Assembly: GCA_002551355.1 (NCBI GenBank)
Contig: NTHE01000047.1
Coordinates: 1 to 61,838, forward strand
DNA: 61,838 bases
Source: Streptomyces sp. man185
Lineage (GTDB): Bacteria > Actinomycetota > Actinomycetes > Streptomycetales > Streptomycetaceae
Direction: 5' to 3'
The notes under the pieces are model-generated. The model was not told where the DNA came from. It ran no database searches and was given only the letters and a program-made list of their open reading frames with translations. Both the position numbers and the translations under genes were made by a program. Positions 25,788 through 34,497 of the stretch are shown here, piece after piece (position 1 is the stretch's first letter; each line of letters starts with the position of its first letter).

Positions 25788-27044
25788 GTGAAGAACCGCA
25801 TCCTGGCCGGAGCCGTCGCGCTCGTCTCGACCGTCGCACTCGGCGGATGCGGCTACATATCGGGGTCGGGCGGCGAAGACCGCACCGTGACGGTCTGGCT
25901 GATGAAGGACAGCGTCTCGCCCGGCTTCCTGGACAAGTTCACCCGCTCGTACGAGGAGGAGAACCCCTCGATCGAGCTGGACTTCAAGATCCAGGAGTGG
26001 AGCGGCATCGGCCCCAAGGTCATCTCCGCGCTGGAGGGCGACGACGCCCCGGACGTCATCGAGGTCGGAAACACGCAGGTCGCGCAGTACGCGGAGAGCG
26101 GCGGCCTGCGGGATCTGACGCTCGAATCGATGCGCGACCTGGGCAGCGAGGACTGGCTGCCCGGCCTGGCCCAGCCCGGCAGCATCAACGGCGTGCAGTA
26201 CGGAATCCCCTGGTACGCCGCCAACCGGGTGGTGATCTACAACAAGGAGATCTTCGAGGAAGCGGGCATCGGCTCCGTCCCGAAGACGCGCACCGAGTGG
26301 ATCGCCGCCACCGAGAAGCTCAACAACGCGGGCAACCAAGGCATTTACCTGGCAGGGCAGAACTGGTACGTGCTCGCCGGATTCATCTGGGACGAGGGCG
26401 GCGAGCTCGCCGACGAGAACGGCGGCGACTGGCAGGGCGCCCTGGACACCCCTCAGGCCCTGGCGGGCATGGACTTCTACCAGAAACTCCAGGCGCTCGG
26501 CGAAGGCCCCAAGGACGCCGACGAGGAGAAGCCCCCGCAGACCGACGTATTCGCCAAGGGCGACGTCGCGCAGATCATCTCGGTGCCGGGCAGCGCCGCG
26601 CTCATCGAGCAGAAGAATCCCGAACTCAAGGGAAAGCTCGGCTACTTCCCCATTCCCGGCAAGACCGCGAAGGCCCCCGGCTCGGTATTCACCGGCGGCT
26701 CCGACCTGATCGTCCCGAAGAACGCCGACGAGCGCAGCGCCGGCATCGCCGTCGTCAAGGCACTGGCGAGCGAGAAGTGGCAGACGGAGCTGGCCCGGAG
26801 CATGAGTTACGTCCCCAACAAGCCGAGCCTGGCCCATGTCATCGAGGGCGACGAAGGCACCGCGGCGATGGCGGAAGGCGCCACCCGCGGGCGAGCCACC
26901 CCCAACTCCTCCCAGTGGGCCAGGGTCGAGGCGGAGAACCCGATCAAGCCCTACATGACGGCCGTGCTCCAGGGCGGCGAACCGGCCCGGGAGGCCAAGG
27001 CCGCATCCGAGCGCATCACCGCCATGCTCACCGGCAGCGGCTGA
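25788..27044 (+). CDS. Extracellular sugar-binding lipoprotein (DasA/NgcE-like)
   Basis: A 418-residue lipoprotein; the signal sequence VKNRILAGAVALVSTVALGG ends at lipobox Cys21. The rest is a family-1 extracellular solute-binding protein: VTVWLMKDSVSPGFLDKFT, PDVIEVGNTQVAQYAESGGL, YGIPWYAANRVVIYNKEIF and IYLAGQNWYVLAGFIWDEGG resemble the chitobiose/N-acetylglucosamine binders DasA and NgcE. AGAAGG lies 9 bp before the GTG at 25788. No permease or ATPase gene is adjacent, so it must share membrane components encoded elsewhere. The DasR-like site in its promoter supports an aminosugar ligand, though this remains inference. Confidence 0.85.
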   Translation: MKNRILAGAVALVSTVALGGCGYISGSGGEDRTVTVWLMKDSVSPGFLDKFTRSYEEENPSIELDFKIQEWSGIGPKVISALEGDDAPDVIEVGNTQVAQYAESGGLRDLTLESMRDLGSEDWLPGLAQPGSINGVQYGIPWYAANRVVIYNKEIFEEAGIGSVPKTRTEWIAATEKLNNAGNQGIYLAGQNWYVLAGFIWDEGGELADENGGDWQGALDTPQALAGMDFYQKLQALGEGPKDADEEKPPQTDVFAKGDVAQIISVPGSAALIEQKNPELKGKLGYFPIPGKTAKAPGSVFTGGSDLIVPKNADERSAGIAVVKALASEKWQTELARSMSYVPNKPSLAHVIEGDEGTAAMAEGATRGRATPNSSQWARVEAENPIKPYMTAVLQGGEPAREAKAASERITAMLTGSG

Positions 27045-27052
27045 TCCCTCCC

Positions 27053-27082
27053 GGATGCCGTGTCCCCCGGGACACGGCATCC
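27053..27082. terminator. Hairpin terminator after the lipoprotein gene
   Basis: A perfect 14-bp stem (GGATGCCGTGTCCC at 27053-27066, partner at 27069-27082) with a 2-bp loop, 9 bp past the stop. Confidence 0.85.
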
Positions 27083-27226
27083 CTGGGGATTCAGCCGTCG
27101 CACATCCCCGCTCCCCGCAGCGGTCATGTCGAATCCAGCCGGTGACGGAAGAAGTAAGGGGCCGGGCGCTCGCACCCCGCGACAGCCCGGCAGCGACCCT
27201 CGCCGATCCCGTCCCCGGAGACCGCC

Positions 27227-28117
27227 ATGACCGTGCTGCCCGTCGCCCCGCACCCCGCCGCTCCCGCCTCCGTCCCGGCCCCTGCTGCCACCCTCGTCCC
27301 TGCCTCCGTCCCCGCCCCCGCTGCCGTCACCGTCCCGGCTCCTACCCCTGCCTCCGCCCCCGAGTCGGCCGGCGCCGCCCCGGAACCGGCCTACCGGGTC
27401 TCCCTCGCCACCTGCCAGGAGGACGTACGCGCGGCGCAGCGGCTGCGCCACCTGGTGTTCGCCGGGGAGCTCGGAGCCCGGCTGGAAGGACCCGAACCCG
27501 GCCTGGACAGCGATGCCTTCGACGCCTACTGCGACCACCTGCTGGTCCGGGAGGCCGCCACCGGGGACGTCGTCGCCACCTACCGGCTGCTGCCCCCGGA
27601 CCGGGCCCGGATCGCCGGACGCCTCTACGCGGAGGGCGAGTTCGACCTCACCCGGCTCGCCCCGATCCGTGACGACCTCGTCGAGGTGGGCCGCTCGTGC
27701 GTCCACCCCGCCCACCGCGACGGCGCGGTCATCGCCCTCGTCTGGGCCGGACTCGCCCGCTACATGGAGCGCACCGGCCACACCTGGATCGCGGGCTGCT
27801 GCTCCCTGCCGCTGACCGACGGCGGCGCGTCGGCCGCCCGGAGCTGGAACACCGTACGCGCGGGACACCTCGCGCCGGAGACGTACTGGGTCACCCCGCA
27901 CCGCCTCTGGGACTCCTCCGCGCACGGCACGGAACCCGGCTCCCGGGCGGACCTCCCGCCCCTGCTGCGCGGCTACCTCCGGCTCGGCGCCCAGGTCTGC
28001 GGAGCCCCGGCGTACGACCCCGACTTCAACGTCGCCGACCTGTACGTGCTGCTCTCGCTGCGCCGCACCGACCCGCGCTACCTGCGCCACTTCCTCTCCC
28101 TGGCCCCCCTGCGATGA
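27227..28117 (+). CDS. olsB: Ornithine N-acyltransferase (OlsB-type GNAT)
   Basis: A 296-residue acyltransferase. After a 55-residue Ala/Pro/Val repeat tail, the domain (about 56-290) matches the hemolysin/PlsX-like GNAT fold of OlsB: ACQ-like CQEDVRAAQRLRHLVFAGEL, FDAYCDHLLVRE, VATYRLLPPDRA, VEVGRSCVHPAHRDGAVIALVW and FNVADLYVLL. OlsB moves a 3-hydroxyacyl chain from ACP to ornithine, making lyso-ornithine lipid. The Ala/Pro tail is unusual for OlsB and may be a linker. GGAG lies 8 bp before the ATG. It overlaps olsA by 4 bp, giving the full two-step ornithine-lipid pathway. Confidence 0.87.
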   Translation: MTVLPVAPHPAAPASVPAPAATLVPASVPAPAAVTVPAPTPASAPESAGAAPEPAYRVSLATCQEDVRAAQRLRHLVFAGELGARLEGPEPGLDSDAFDAYCDHLLVREAATGDVVATYRLLPPDRARIAGRLYAEGEFDLTRLAPIRDDLVEVGRSCVHPAHRDGAVIALVWAGLARYMERTGHTWIAGCCSLPLTDGGASAARSWNTVRAGHLAPETYWVTPHRLWDSSAHGTEPGSRADLPPLLRGYLRLGAQVCGAPAYDPDFNVADLYVLLSLRRTDPRYLRHFLSLAPLR

Positions 28118-28998
28118 GCGTCTGGCTGCCCGTCGCCCCGTGCACACCGGCCGGCTGCGCCCGGCACGCCGGGGCCGTACGCGCTCCGGTCCCCGCCGCC
28201 CTCCTGCTGCTGTCCGGCTGCACGCTGGTCCTGCTCGGGGTGGCCTGCGTCCCGCTGGTCCGGCTGCTCGGTGCGGCCCTCCGGGGCCGGCTGATCCGGC
28301 GCTGGGCGCACGCGGTTCCACGGGCGTTCGGCGTGGATGTCGTGGTCCGGCAGCAGGCGCCGGACCCTGCCCCGGGCGGCGAACTCGTCGTCGCCAACCA
28401 CATCTCCTGGCTCGACATACCGCTGGTCGCCGCCGTCCTGCCCGGCCGCATGGTCGCCAAGAGCGAGATCCGCCGCTGGCGGCTCCTGGGGCCGCTCGCC
28501 GCGCTCGGCGGCACCCTGTTCATCGACCGGGACCGGCTGCGTGCCCTGCCCGCGGCCGTGCGGACCATCGCCACGGTCCTGCGCTCCGGCTCCCGGGTCG
28601 TCATCTTCCCCGAGGGCAGCACCTGGTGCGGACGGGGGCGCGGAGGGGCGTTCCGGCCCGCCGCGTTCCAGGCGGCGATCGACGCCGGCGCGACGGTCCG
28701 GCCGGTCCGCATCGCCTACCGCACCACGGCACACCACCGCGGACCGGCCGCGGGCGCCGCCGCGTTCGTCGGGTCCGACCCGCTCGCCGTCTCCCTGTGG
28801 CGGGTGGTGCGGGCGGCCGGGCTCACGGCCCACATCGACGTGCTCGCGCCGATCCCCGCAGACGGGAGGGACGGCCGTCGCGCCCTGGCCGGCAGGGCAC
28901 GAACGGCCGTCCTCAACACGGAGAACGCCTGCCGCTGCTGTCAGACCGCCGTAGCCAGCGAGAGAGCGAACCGGCCCGCCGAGTCCGTCCACCACTGA
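28114..28998 (+). CDS. olsA: Lyso-ornithine lipid O-acyltransferase (OlsA/PlsC-like)
   Basis: A 294-residue acyltransferase with one N-terminal membrane helix (about 24-50) and a PlsC domain. The catalytic block VVANHISWLDIPLVAA (N-H-x4-D) and the FPEGSTWCGRG block are clear; GTLFIDRD lies between. OlsA adds the second acyl chain to lyso-ornithine lipid to give a phosphorus-free membrane lipid used under phosphate limitation. The last 19 codons overlap the 3' end of egtD on the opposite strand (28941-28998), and the tail there is Cys/Ala-rich and not family-like. Confidence 0.87.
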   Translation: MSVWLPVAPCTPAGCARHAGAVRAPVPAALLLLSGCTLVLLGVACVPLVRLLGAALRGRLIRRWAHAVPRAFGVDVVVRQQAPDPAPGGELVVANHISWLDIPLVAAVLPGRMVAKSEIRRWRLLGPLAALGGTLFIDRDRLRALPAAVRTIATVLRSGSRVVIFPEGSTWCGRGRGGAFRPAAFQAAIDAGATVRPVRIAYRTTAHHRGPAAGAAAFVGSDPLAVSLWRVVRAAGLTAHIDVLAPIPADGRDGRRALAGRARTAVLNTENACRCCQTAVASERANRPAESVHH

Positions 28999-29903
28999 GT
29001 CAGCCGCATGCCGGCGGCGGCCAGCTCCTCCCGGACGTCCTCCTGCCGGAACTTCGCCGACACCTCCGTACGCACCTCCTCGCCGGCCTCGAACGGCACC
29101 ACGAGGTCCAGCTCCCGGATCTTGACGCTCAGCGCCCGGCGGGCCCGCAGCCGCATCTCGACCCACCGCTCCCGCGGATTCCACACTGCGAGGTGATCGA
29201 AGTCGTCGAGCGGGAAATCGGCCCCCAACTCACGGTTGACGACGCTCAGGACGTTCTTGTTGAAGGCCGCCGTCACCCCGGCCGCGTCGTCGTACGCGGC
29301 CACCAGCGTCTCCTCCTCCTTCACCAGATCCGTGCCCAGCAGCAGCGCGTCGCCGGGGGAGAGCAGCGAGCGCACCGACCGCAGGAACGTCGCCCGCTCC
29401 TCCGGCAGCAGATTGCCGATCGTGCCGCCCAGGAACACCACCAGCCGGGGCCCCGGCGTCCCCGGCAGGGCCAGGCCGCCGGTGAAGTCCGCGATCAGCG
29501 CGTGCACGGACAGCTCGGGGTGCTCCGCGAGGAGTGACTCGGCCGCCCCCGTCAGCGCGCTCTCGCTCACATCCACCGGCACGTAACTGTGCAACTCGGG
29601 GAGGACGTCGAGGAGATGGCGGGTCTTCTCGGACGACCCCGAGCCCAGCTCGATCACGGTCCGGGCGCCCGAAGCCGTGGCGATCTCCTCGGCACGTGTC
29701 TGCAGGATCTCCCGCTCCGCGCGGGTCGGGTAGTACTCCGGCAGCCGGGTGATCTCCTCGAACAACTCGCTGCCGCGGGCGTCGTAGAACCACTTCGGGG
29801 GCAGCGTCTTGGGGTGCCTGGTCAGGCCGCTCAGAACGTCGGCGCGCAGCGCGGCGTCCGTCGCGTCCACCGGCAGGGTACGGGTCAGCAGGAAGGGACT
29901 CAC
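28941..29903 (-). CDS. egtD: L-histidine N-alpha-methyltransferase EgtD
   Basis: A 320-residue SAM-dependent enzyme that trimethylates histidine to hercynine, the first committed step of ergothioneine synthesis. Family markers are PPKWFYDARGSELFEEITRL and PEYYPTRAEREIL at the N-terminus, IELGSGSSEKTRHLLD (SAM loop), VFLGGTIGNLLPEE and AFNKNVLSVVNRELGADF. It is the last gene of the minus-strand egtABCD operon and overlaps egtC by 4 bp. Its 3' end overlaps olsA by 58 bp. Confidence 0.95.
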   Translation of the reverse strand: MSPFLLTRTLPVDATDAALRADVLSGLTRHPKTLPPKWFYDARGSELFEEITRLPEYYPTRAEREILQTRAEEIATASGARTVIELGSGSSEKTRHLLDVLPELHSYVPVDVSESALTGAAESLLAEHPELSVHALIADFTGGLALPGTPGPRLVVFLGGTIGNLLPEERATFLRSVRSLLSPGDALLLGTDLVKEEETLVAAYDDAAGVTAAFNKNVLSVVNRELGADFPLDDFDHLAVWNPRERWVEMRLRARRALSVKIRELDLVVPFEAGEEVRTEVSAKFRQEDVREELAAAGMRLTQWWTDSAGRFALSLATAV

Positions 29904-30655
29904 GCGGTGGGCTCCTTGAGCGGGGTGAGGAGGACGTCCGAGGAGGTCGCGACCAGCAGGGTGCGGTCGGGGACCTCGCGCCAGAGCGGGTCGTCGTCGT
30001 ACGGTTCCGAGGCGACCGCGGTGCGGCGGCCCGGCTCCGTGAGATACCAGAGGGTGTCGCCCCAGGCGGTCGCCGTGATGGTGGCGCCGTCGGTGAGCAG
30101 CAGATTCAGCCGGGAGCCGGGCGCGGCGGCCGCGACCTCGCGGACCGTCTCCGCGACGGCGCGCGGCACGTCGTCCCCGGCATCGGTCCGGTGGCGGATC
30201 AGCGCCCAGACCAGCGCCGAGTCGTTACGAGCGGCCAGCGACAGCAGCTTCTCGGCGGGCAGGGCGGCAGCCGGGCCGGCGAGCGAACCCGGCCAGCCCT
30301 TCACCGCCCCGTTATGGCTGAACAACAGCCGCCCGGCGGCGTACGGCGCGGCCGCGGCCTCCCCGTCCGCACCCGCCTCGGTGGCATCCCGTACGGCGGC
30401 GAGCAGCGCGGTGCTGCGGACCACCCGGGCCAGATCGGTGAAGGTCTCGTCGCCCCATATGGGGCCCTGTCGGCGGTAGCGTCCGGGCACCGGATCCCCG
30501 TCCGCGTACCAGCCGACGCCGAAGCCGTCCGCGTTGACCGTTCCGTAGCGCTGGCGGCGCGGCTCCCAGGACTGCCGCACCAAGGAGTGCTCAGGCCGCA
30601 GCAGAACCTCTCCGAGCGCCACCGGCTCGCCCACATAAGCGAGATGACGGCACAT
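29900..30655 (-). CDS. egtC: Gamma-glutamyl hercynylcysteine sulfoxide hydrolase EgtC
   Basis: A 251-residue N-terminal-nucleophile (class II glutamine amidotransferase fold) hydrolase. It begins MCRHLAYVGEP, so Cys2 becomes the nucleophile after Met removal; NADGFGVGWYADG, LLFSHNGAVKGW and RNDSALVWAL are family motifs. It removes the gamma-glutamyl group from the EgtB product. The ATG at 30655 is fixed by the need for Cys2 and by a 1-base overlap with the egtB stop (TGATG). Confidence 0.95.
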   Translation of the reverse strand: MCRHLAYVGEPVALGEVLLRPEHSLVRQSWEPRRQRYGTVNADGFGVGWYADGDPVPGRYRRQGPIWGDETFTDLARVVRSTALLAAVRDATEAGADGEAAAAPYAAGRLLFSHNGAVKGWPGSLAGPAAALPAEKLLSLAARNDSALVWALIRHRTDAGDDVPRAVAETVREVAAAAPGSRLNLLLTDGATITATAWGDTLWYLTEPGRRTAVASEPYDDDPLWREVPDRTLLVATSSDVLLTPLKEPTA

Positions 30656-32058
30656 CAGGCATCCCTCGCCGTTCGGAAACCGGCGAAGATCTGGCGCCGC
30701 ACCGGAAGGTCCCAGTTGCGGAAGGTGCCCCGGCACGCGACCTGGTCCACGGCGAACGAGCCGCCGCGCAGCACCTTGTGCCCCGGACCGAAGAACACTT
30801 CCGAATACTCGCGGTAGGGAAACGCCGCGAACCCCGGATAGGGCAGGAAGTCGCTGGAGGTCCACTCCCACACATCGCCGATCAACTGCCCCGCCCCGGA
30901 GGGCGACCGGCCCTGCGGATACGCCCCGGACCGCGCCGGACGCAGATGCCGCTGCCCCAGATTGGCCCGCTCCGGCGTCGGATCCTCGTCGCCCCACGGG
31001 TAGCGCAGGGAACGACCGGAGGCCGGGTCGTGCCGGGCGGCCTTCTCCCACTCGCTCTCCGTGGGCAACCGCCGCCCCGCCCAGCGCGCGTACGCGTCCG
31101 CCTCGTACCAGCTGACGTGCAGCACCGGCTCGTCGTCCGGCACCGGCTCGGTCACCCCGAACCGGCGGCGCAGCCACTGCCCCGCCTCCCGCCGCCAGAA
31201 CAGCGGTGCGAACAGGCCGTGTTCCCGGACCATCGCCCACCCGTCGGGAGCCCACCAGCGCTCGTCCCCGTAGCCGCCGTCCTCGACGAAACGGAGGTAC
31301 GCGCCGCAGGTGACCGGCGAGGTGTCCAGGTGGAACGCGGCCACGTCGCGCCGGTGCGCGGGGCGTTCGTTGTCCAGGGCCCACGGCTCGGCGGAGGTTC
31401 CCATCGTGAACGGACCCCCGGGTACCAGGACTTCGTCCGGGAACGCCTCGACGTCGACGGGCGCGGGCGGGGCGGGTGCGGTGAGCGCCGCCGGGCCCGC
31501 ACGCAGCTGATGGGTGATCAACATGGTCTCGTCGTGCTGCTGCTCGTGCTGGGCGATCATCCCGAAGGCGAACCCGGCCCGCTCCAGCGGCCGGCCGCCC
31601 TCGTGCAGCGGCGCGCCCTCCAGCAGGTCGAGCGCCCGCCCCCGCACGTCGGAGGCGTACGTCCGGGCCTCGGCCGGGGCCAGCAGGGGCAGCGAGGGGC
31701 GGGAGGCGCGTGAGTGCTCGAAGGCGTTGTACAGCCCGTCGATCTCCGGGCGCAGTGCCTCCCGGCCGCCGACGGCGCGCAGCAGCCACTGCTCCTCCTG
31801 ATTGCCGATGTGCGCCAGATCCCAGACCAGCGGCGACATCAACGGGGAGTGCTGCGCGGTCAGTTCGCCGTCGTCCACGCTGTCGGTGAGCAGGGCGGTG
31901 CGATCGCGCGCGGTCAGCAGCGCGTCGAGAGCACGTCGCCGCAGGGTCTCCGGATCGATGCCGGAGGCGACGGGGAAGCCCGCCGAGGCGGTGGCACGGG
32001 CGGGGTCGAACGCGTCGGAGTGCTCGCGGTGTGCGGAGTCCTCACGGGGCTCGGTCAT
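30655..32058 (-). CDS. egtB: Hercynine oxygenase EgtB
   Basis: A 467-residue non-heme iron sulfoxide synthase that joins hercynine to gamma-glutamylcysteine with oxygen. The N-terminal DinB-like domain has the iron ligands: His83 (WDLAHIGN) and HEQQHDE (His171, His175, Glu177). The C-terminal formylglycine-generating-enzyme-like domain runs from about residue 205 (VLVPGGPFTMGT) to DLPVRRQIFAGFRTA. It overlaps egtA by 4 bp. Length and motifs are those of the mycobacterial type that uses gamma-glutamylcysteine, which agrees with egtA and egtC being present. Confidence 0.95.
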   Translation of the reverse strand: MTEPREDSAHREHSDAFDPARATASAGFPVASGIDPETLRRRALDALLTARDRTALLTDSVDDGELTAQHSPLMSPLVWDLAHIGNQEEQWLLRAVGGREALRPEIDGLYNAFEHSRASRPSLPLLAPAEARTYASDVRGRALDLLEGAPLHEGGRPLERAGFAFGMIAQHEQQHDETMLITHQLRAGPAALTAPAPPAPVDVEAFPDEVLVPGGPFTMGTSAEPWALDNERPAHRRDVAAFHLDTSPVTCGAYLRFVEDGGYGDERWWAPDGWAMVREHGLFAPLFWRREAGQWLRRRFGVTEPVPDDEPVLHVSWYEADAYARWAGRRLPTESEWEKAARHDPASGRSLRYPWGDEDPTPERANLGQRHLRPARSGAYPQGRSPSGAGQLIGDVWEWTSSDFLPYPGFAAFPYREYSEVFFGPGHKVLRGGSFAVDQVACRGTFRNWDLPVRRQIFAGFRTARDA

Positions 32059-33500
32059 GCGGAGGCCGCCTTTCCGGGATGCGGCGGGATCGTCGGCCGG
32101 CCGGAGACGAGGTCCTCGTGCGTGCGCGCGGGCCGCTCGGGCGGACCGGGACGGGAGGGCGTGCTCGGATCAAAGAGCGTGCTCGCGTCCGTGAGTGTGC
32201 TCGGATCGCTCAGCAGGCTCGGATCGGTGAGGTCGCCGGGGTCCGGCAGATCGTCGGCCGGACATCGGCCCCGGGCGACATAGCGTTCGGTGAAGGCGGC
32301 CACCGTGCCGCGCACCGCTTCGCTCGCGCCCATCCGCTCCAGCGCCGGGAGCGCCGCCCCGAAACAGGCGGTGGCCGCGGCCCGCAGCTCCGGGTCGGCG
32401 AGACCCTCGCGGGCCGCCGCCGTCCAGAGCGGATTGCGCGGGGCGGCCGCCGCGCCCGCCGTCTCCGCCAGCGGCTTCACCGCGCGGTACACGGTCTCGG
32501 CGGCCTCCGGGTCGTCGAACAGGGCCGTGGCGACGGCGAGCGGCACCAGCCACCCGTCGGGCCCGCTCTGCGCGTCGATCATGCGCAGTTCGAGATGCCC
32601 ACGCGGCCGGATCGGCGGGAACAGCGTGGTGAGGTGGTAGTCGAGATCGGCCTGCACCGGCGGCCGGGGCGACCCGGTGCGGATCCACTCGCGGAAGGTG
32701 AGCCCCTCCGGCACGTCCCACGGGCCCGACTCGCGCCGGATGCACAGCACGGGCGTGTCCAGCACATGCGCGGCCCAGGCCTCGCGCGGGGCGCGCCCGT
32801 GGCCCGGGGCGAGGGTGCGGCCCGGGTCGAGGTCGGCCCAGAGCGACTGCCGGGTGGAGCGCCAGCCGGTCCGGCGGCCCTGCCGGAACGGCGAATTCGC
32901 GAACGCCGCCACCAGCACCGCGCCCAGAAGGTGCGCGAGCTGCCAGCGCCGTCCGTAACCGAGCGGCCCCGGCTCCTCCTCGCCCGCGTCGAGGCAGACC
33001 TGGACCGAAGCGGAGGTGCACATCATCGCCCGCCCGGCGGGCCCCGCACGGTCCAGCGCGGCCTCCATCGCCTCGTAGCGCGGCTCCCGCAGTCTGCGCC
33101 GCGGCTTCTGCCACGGGTCCACGCCGAGCCCGACCGGCGCGAGCCCCGCCGCTCCGAGCGAACCGCGGACCGCCGCCAGATCGGCCGCCGTCGTCTCGAC
33201 GCACTCCATCAGCGAGCCGGCCGGCTGCGAACTGAGTTCCAGCTGCCCGCCCGGCTCGAACGTGAGCGCCGCGCTCAGCGGCAGCGCCCGGACCGCATCG
33301 ACGGCGCTGTCCAGCCGGTCCTGCTCCACCGGAAGGTCAGGACGTGCCCGGTCGTGGATGAGCCATTCGAGTTCCACCCCGACGGTTCGAGGTGGGCCCG
33401 TCTTGAAACATATGCCGCGCAGCAGATCCTCCGCCCCGCGCTCGTCGAGGTGGGCGGCGTCCGGGCAAGCGCCCGTCGCGCCAGGAATGTCCAAGCCCAT
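32055..33500 (-). CDS. egtA: Glutamate-cysteine ligase EgtA
   Basis: A 481-residue GCS2-type ligase that makes gamma-glutamylcysteine for EgtB. Markers: TVGVELEWLIHD, FEPGGQLELSSQPAGSL, MCTSASVQVCLD and GHLELRMIDAQSG. GGAGG lies 5-9 bp before the ATG at 33500 (MGLDIPGATGACP); upstream in-frame codons extend antisense into the macrodomain gene and are rejected. The C-terminal 55 residues are low-complexity with four to five DPS/TDxSxL-type repeats not found in the catalytic fold. This is the first gene of the operon; egtE, the last lyase of the pathway, is not in the window. Confidence 0.93.
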   Translation of the reverse strand: MGLDIPGATGACPDAAHLDERGAEDLLRGICFKTGPPRTVGVELEWLIHDRARPDLPVEQDRLDSAVDAVRALPLSAALTFEPGGQLELSSQPAGSLMECVETTAADLAAVRGSLGAAGLAPVGLGVDPWQKPRRRLREPRYEAMEAALDRAGPAGRAMMCTSASVQVCLDAGEEEPGPLGYGRRWQLAHLLGAVLVAAFANSPFRQGRRTGWRSTRQSLWADLDPGRTLAPGHGRAPREAWAAHVLDTPVLCIRRESGPWDVPEGLTFREWIRTGSPRPPVQADLDYHLTTLFPPIRPRGHLELRMIDAQSGPDGWLVPLAVATALFDDPEAAETVYRAVKPLAETAGAAAAPRNPLWTAAAREGLADPELRAAATACFGAALPALERMGASEAVRGTVAAFTERYVARGRCPADDLPDPGDLTDPSLLSDPSTLTDASTLFDPSTPSRPGPPERPARTHEDLVSGRPTIPPHPGKAASA

Positions 33501-33646
33501 GAGGGCCTCCTTCGCAGCTGCGTACGTACCAGCCAAACCCGTACCCGGAGATCGCACAAGAGTGCCCCCGAGCCAAGAAAATACGGTTGCGCCCAGGCCG
33601 TGCTCCCCGTGAGCATGCCCCGTATGCACCACAGGGGGGAGCGCCG

Positions 33647-34468
33647 GTGAGCGCGCGGCTGCGCGGGATCGCGCGCGAGACGGAAGCGGTCGTCGAGGCC
33701 GGGCGGTACCGCAACGCGGCAGGTCAGGACGTGTCCATCGAGCGTGCCGTGGCCGCCGCACGCTCCGGCACCAGGCTCTACGGCCCGGATCCGGTGCCCG
33801 TCGCGGCCCTGGACACCGACCGCGTCCCGCACATCGAGGTCACCGCCGAGAGCAGCCTCGCCGCGGCCCGCCGGATGACCGGCGAGGCCTCCGGCCGGGT
33901 CGCCGTCCTCACCTTCGCCTCCGCCCGCAACCCCGGCGGCGGCTACCTCAACGGCGCGCAGGCCCAGGAGGAGGCCCTGTGCCGCGGATCGGCCCTCCAC
34001 ACGACCCTCCTGTGCGCCCCGGAGTACTACGCGCACCACCGCGCGGAGCGCAGCGCCTTCTACACCGACCGGGTGATCCACTCGCCCGCCGTGCCGGTCT
34101 TCCGCGACGACCGGGGAGCCTTCCTGGACGCCCCGTACGCGGCCGGATTCCTCACCTCGCCCGCGCCGAACGCCGGAGTGATCCGACGACGGACCCCCGA
34201 GGACGCCCACCGCGTCCCGGCCGCCCTCGCCGCCCGCGCCGAACGGGTGCTGGAGGTCGCGGCCGTACGGGGCTACCGCAGGCTCGTCCTGGGCGCCTGG
34301 GGCTGCGGAGTCTTCCGGAACGACCCCGGCCAGGTGGCGGAGGCGTTCCGGGCCCTGCTCGTCGAGGGCGGCCGATTCGGCGGCCACTTCGAGCAGATCG
34401 TCTTCGGCGTCCTGGACCGCGACCCCGACTCGGCGGTCCGGGCCGCCTTCGCCCGGACCTTCGCCTAG
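33647..34468 (+). CDS. PARG-like macrodomain hydrolase (TIGR02452)
   Basis: A 273-residue protein of the bacterial poly(ADP-ribose) glycohydrolase family. The catalytic loop is intact: ARNPGGGYLNGAQAQEEALC, with GGG at 97-99, seven residues and QEE at 107-109; the second Glu is catalytic in the family. The C-terminal LVLGAWGCGVFRNDP is the macrodomain phosphate loop. Such enzymes remove ADP-ribose polymers or units. The GTG at 33647 follows GGGGGGAG. It is divergent from egtA and convergent with the PemK-like gene (29-bp gap). Some streptomycete PARGs have been studied, but the target in vivo is not evident from sequence. Confidence 0.87.
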   Translation: MSARLRGIARETEAVVEAGRYRNAAGQDVSIERAVAAARSGTRLYGPDPVPVAALDTDRVPHIEVTAESSLAAARRMTGEASGRVAVLTFASARNPGGGYLNGAQAQEEALCRGSALHTTLLCAPEYYAHHRAERSAFYTDRVIHSPAVPVFRDDRGAFLDAPYAAGFLTSPAPNAGVIRRRTPEDAHRVPAALAARAERVLEVAAVRGYRRLVLGAWGCGVFRNDPGQVAEAFRALLVEGGRFGGHFEQIVFGVLDRDPDSAVRAAFARTFA

Positions 34469-34497
34469 GGCGGGCCGTCCACGCGACGGAAGAGCGC

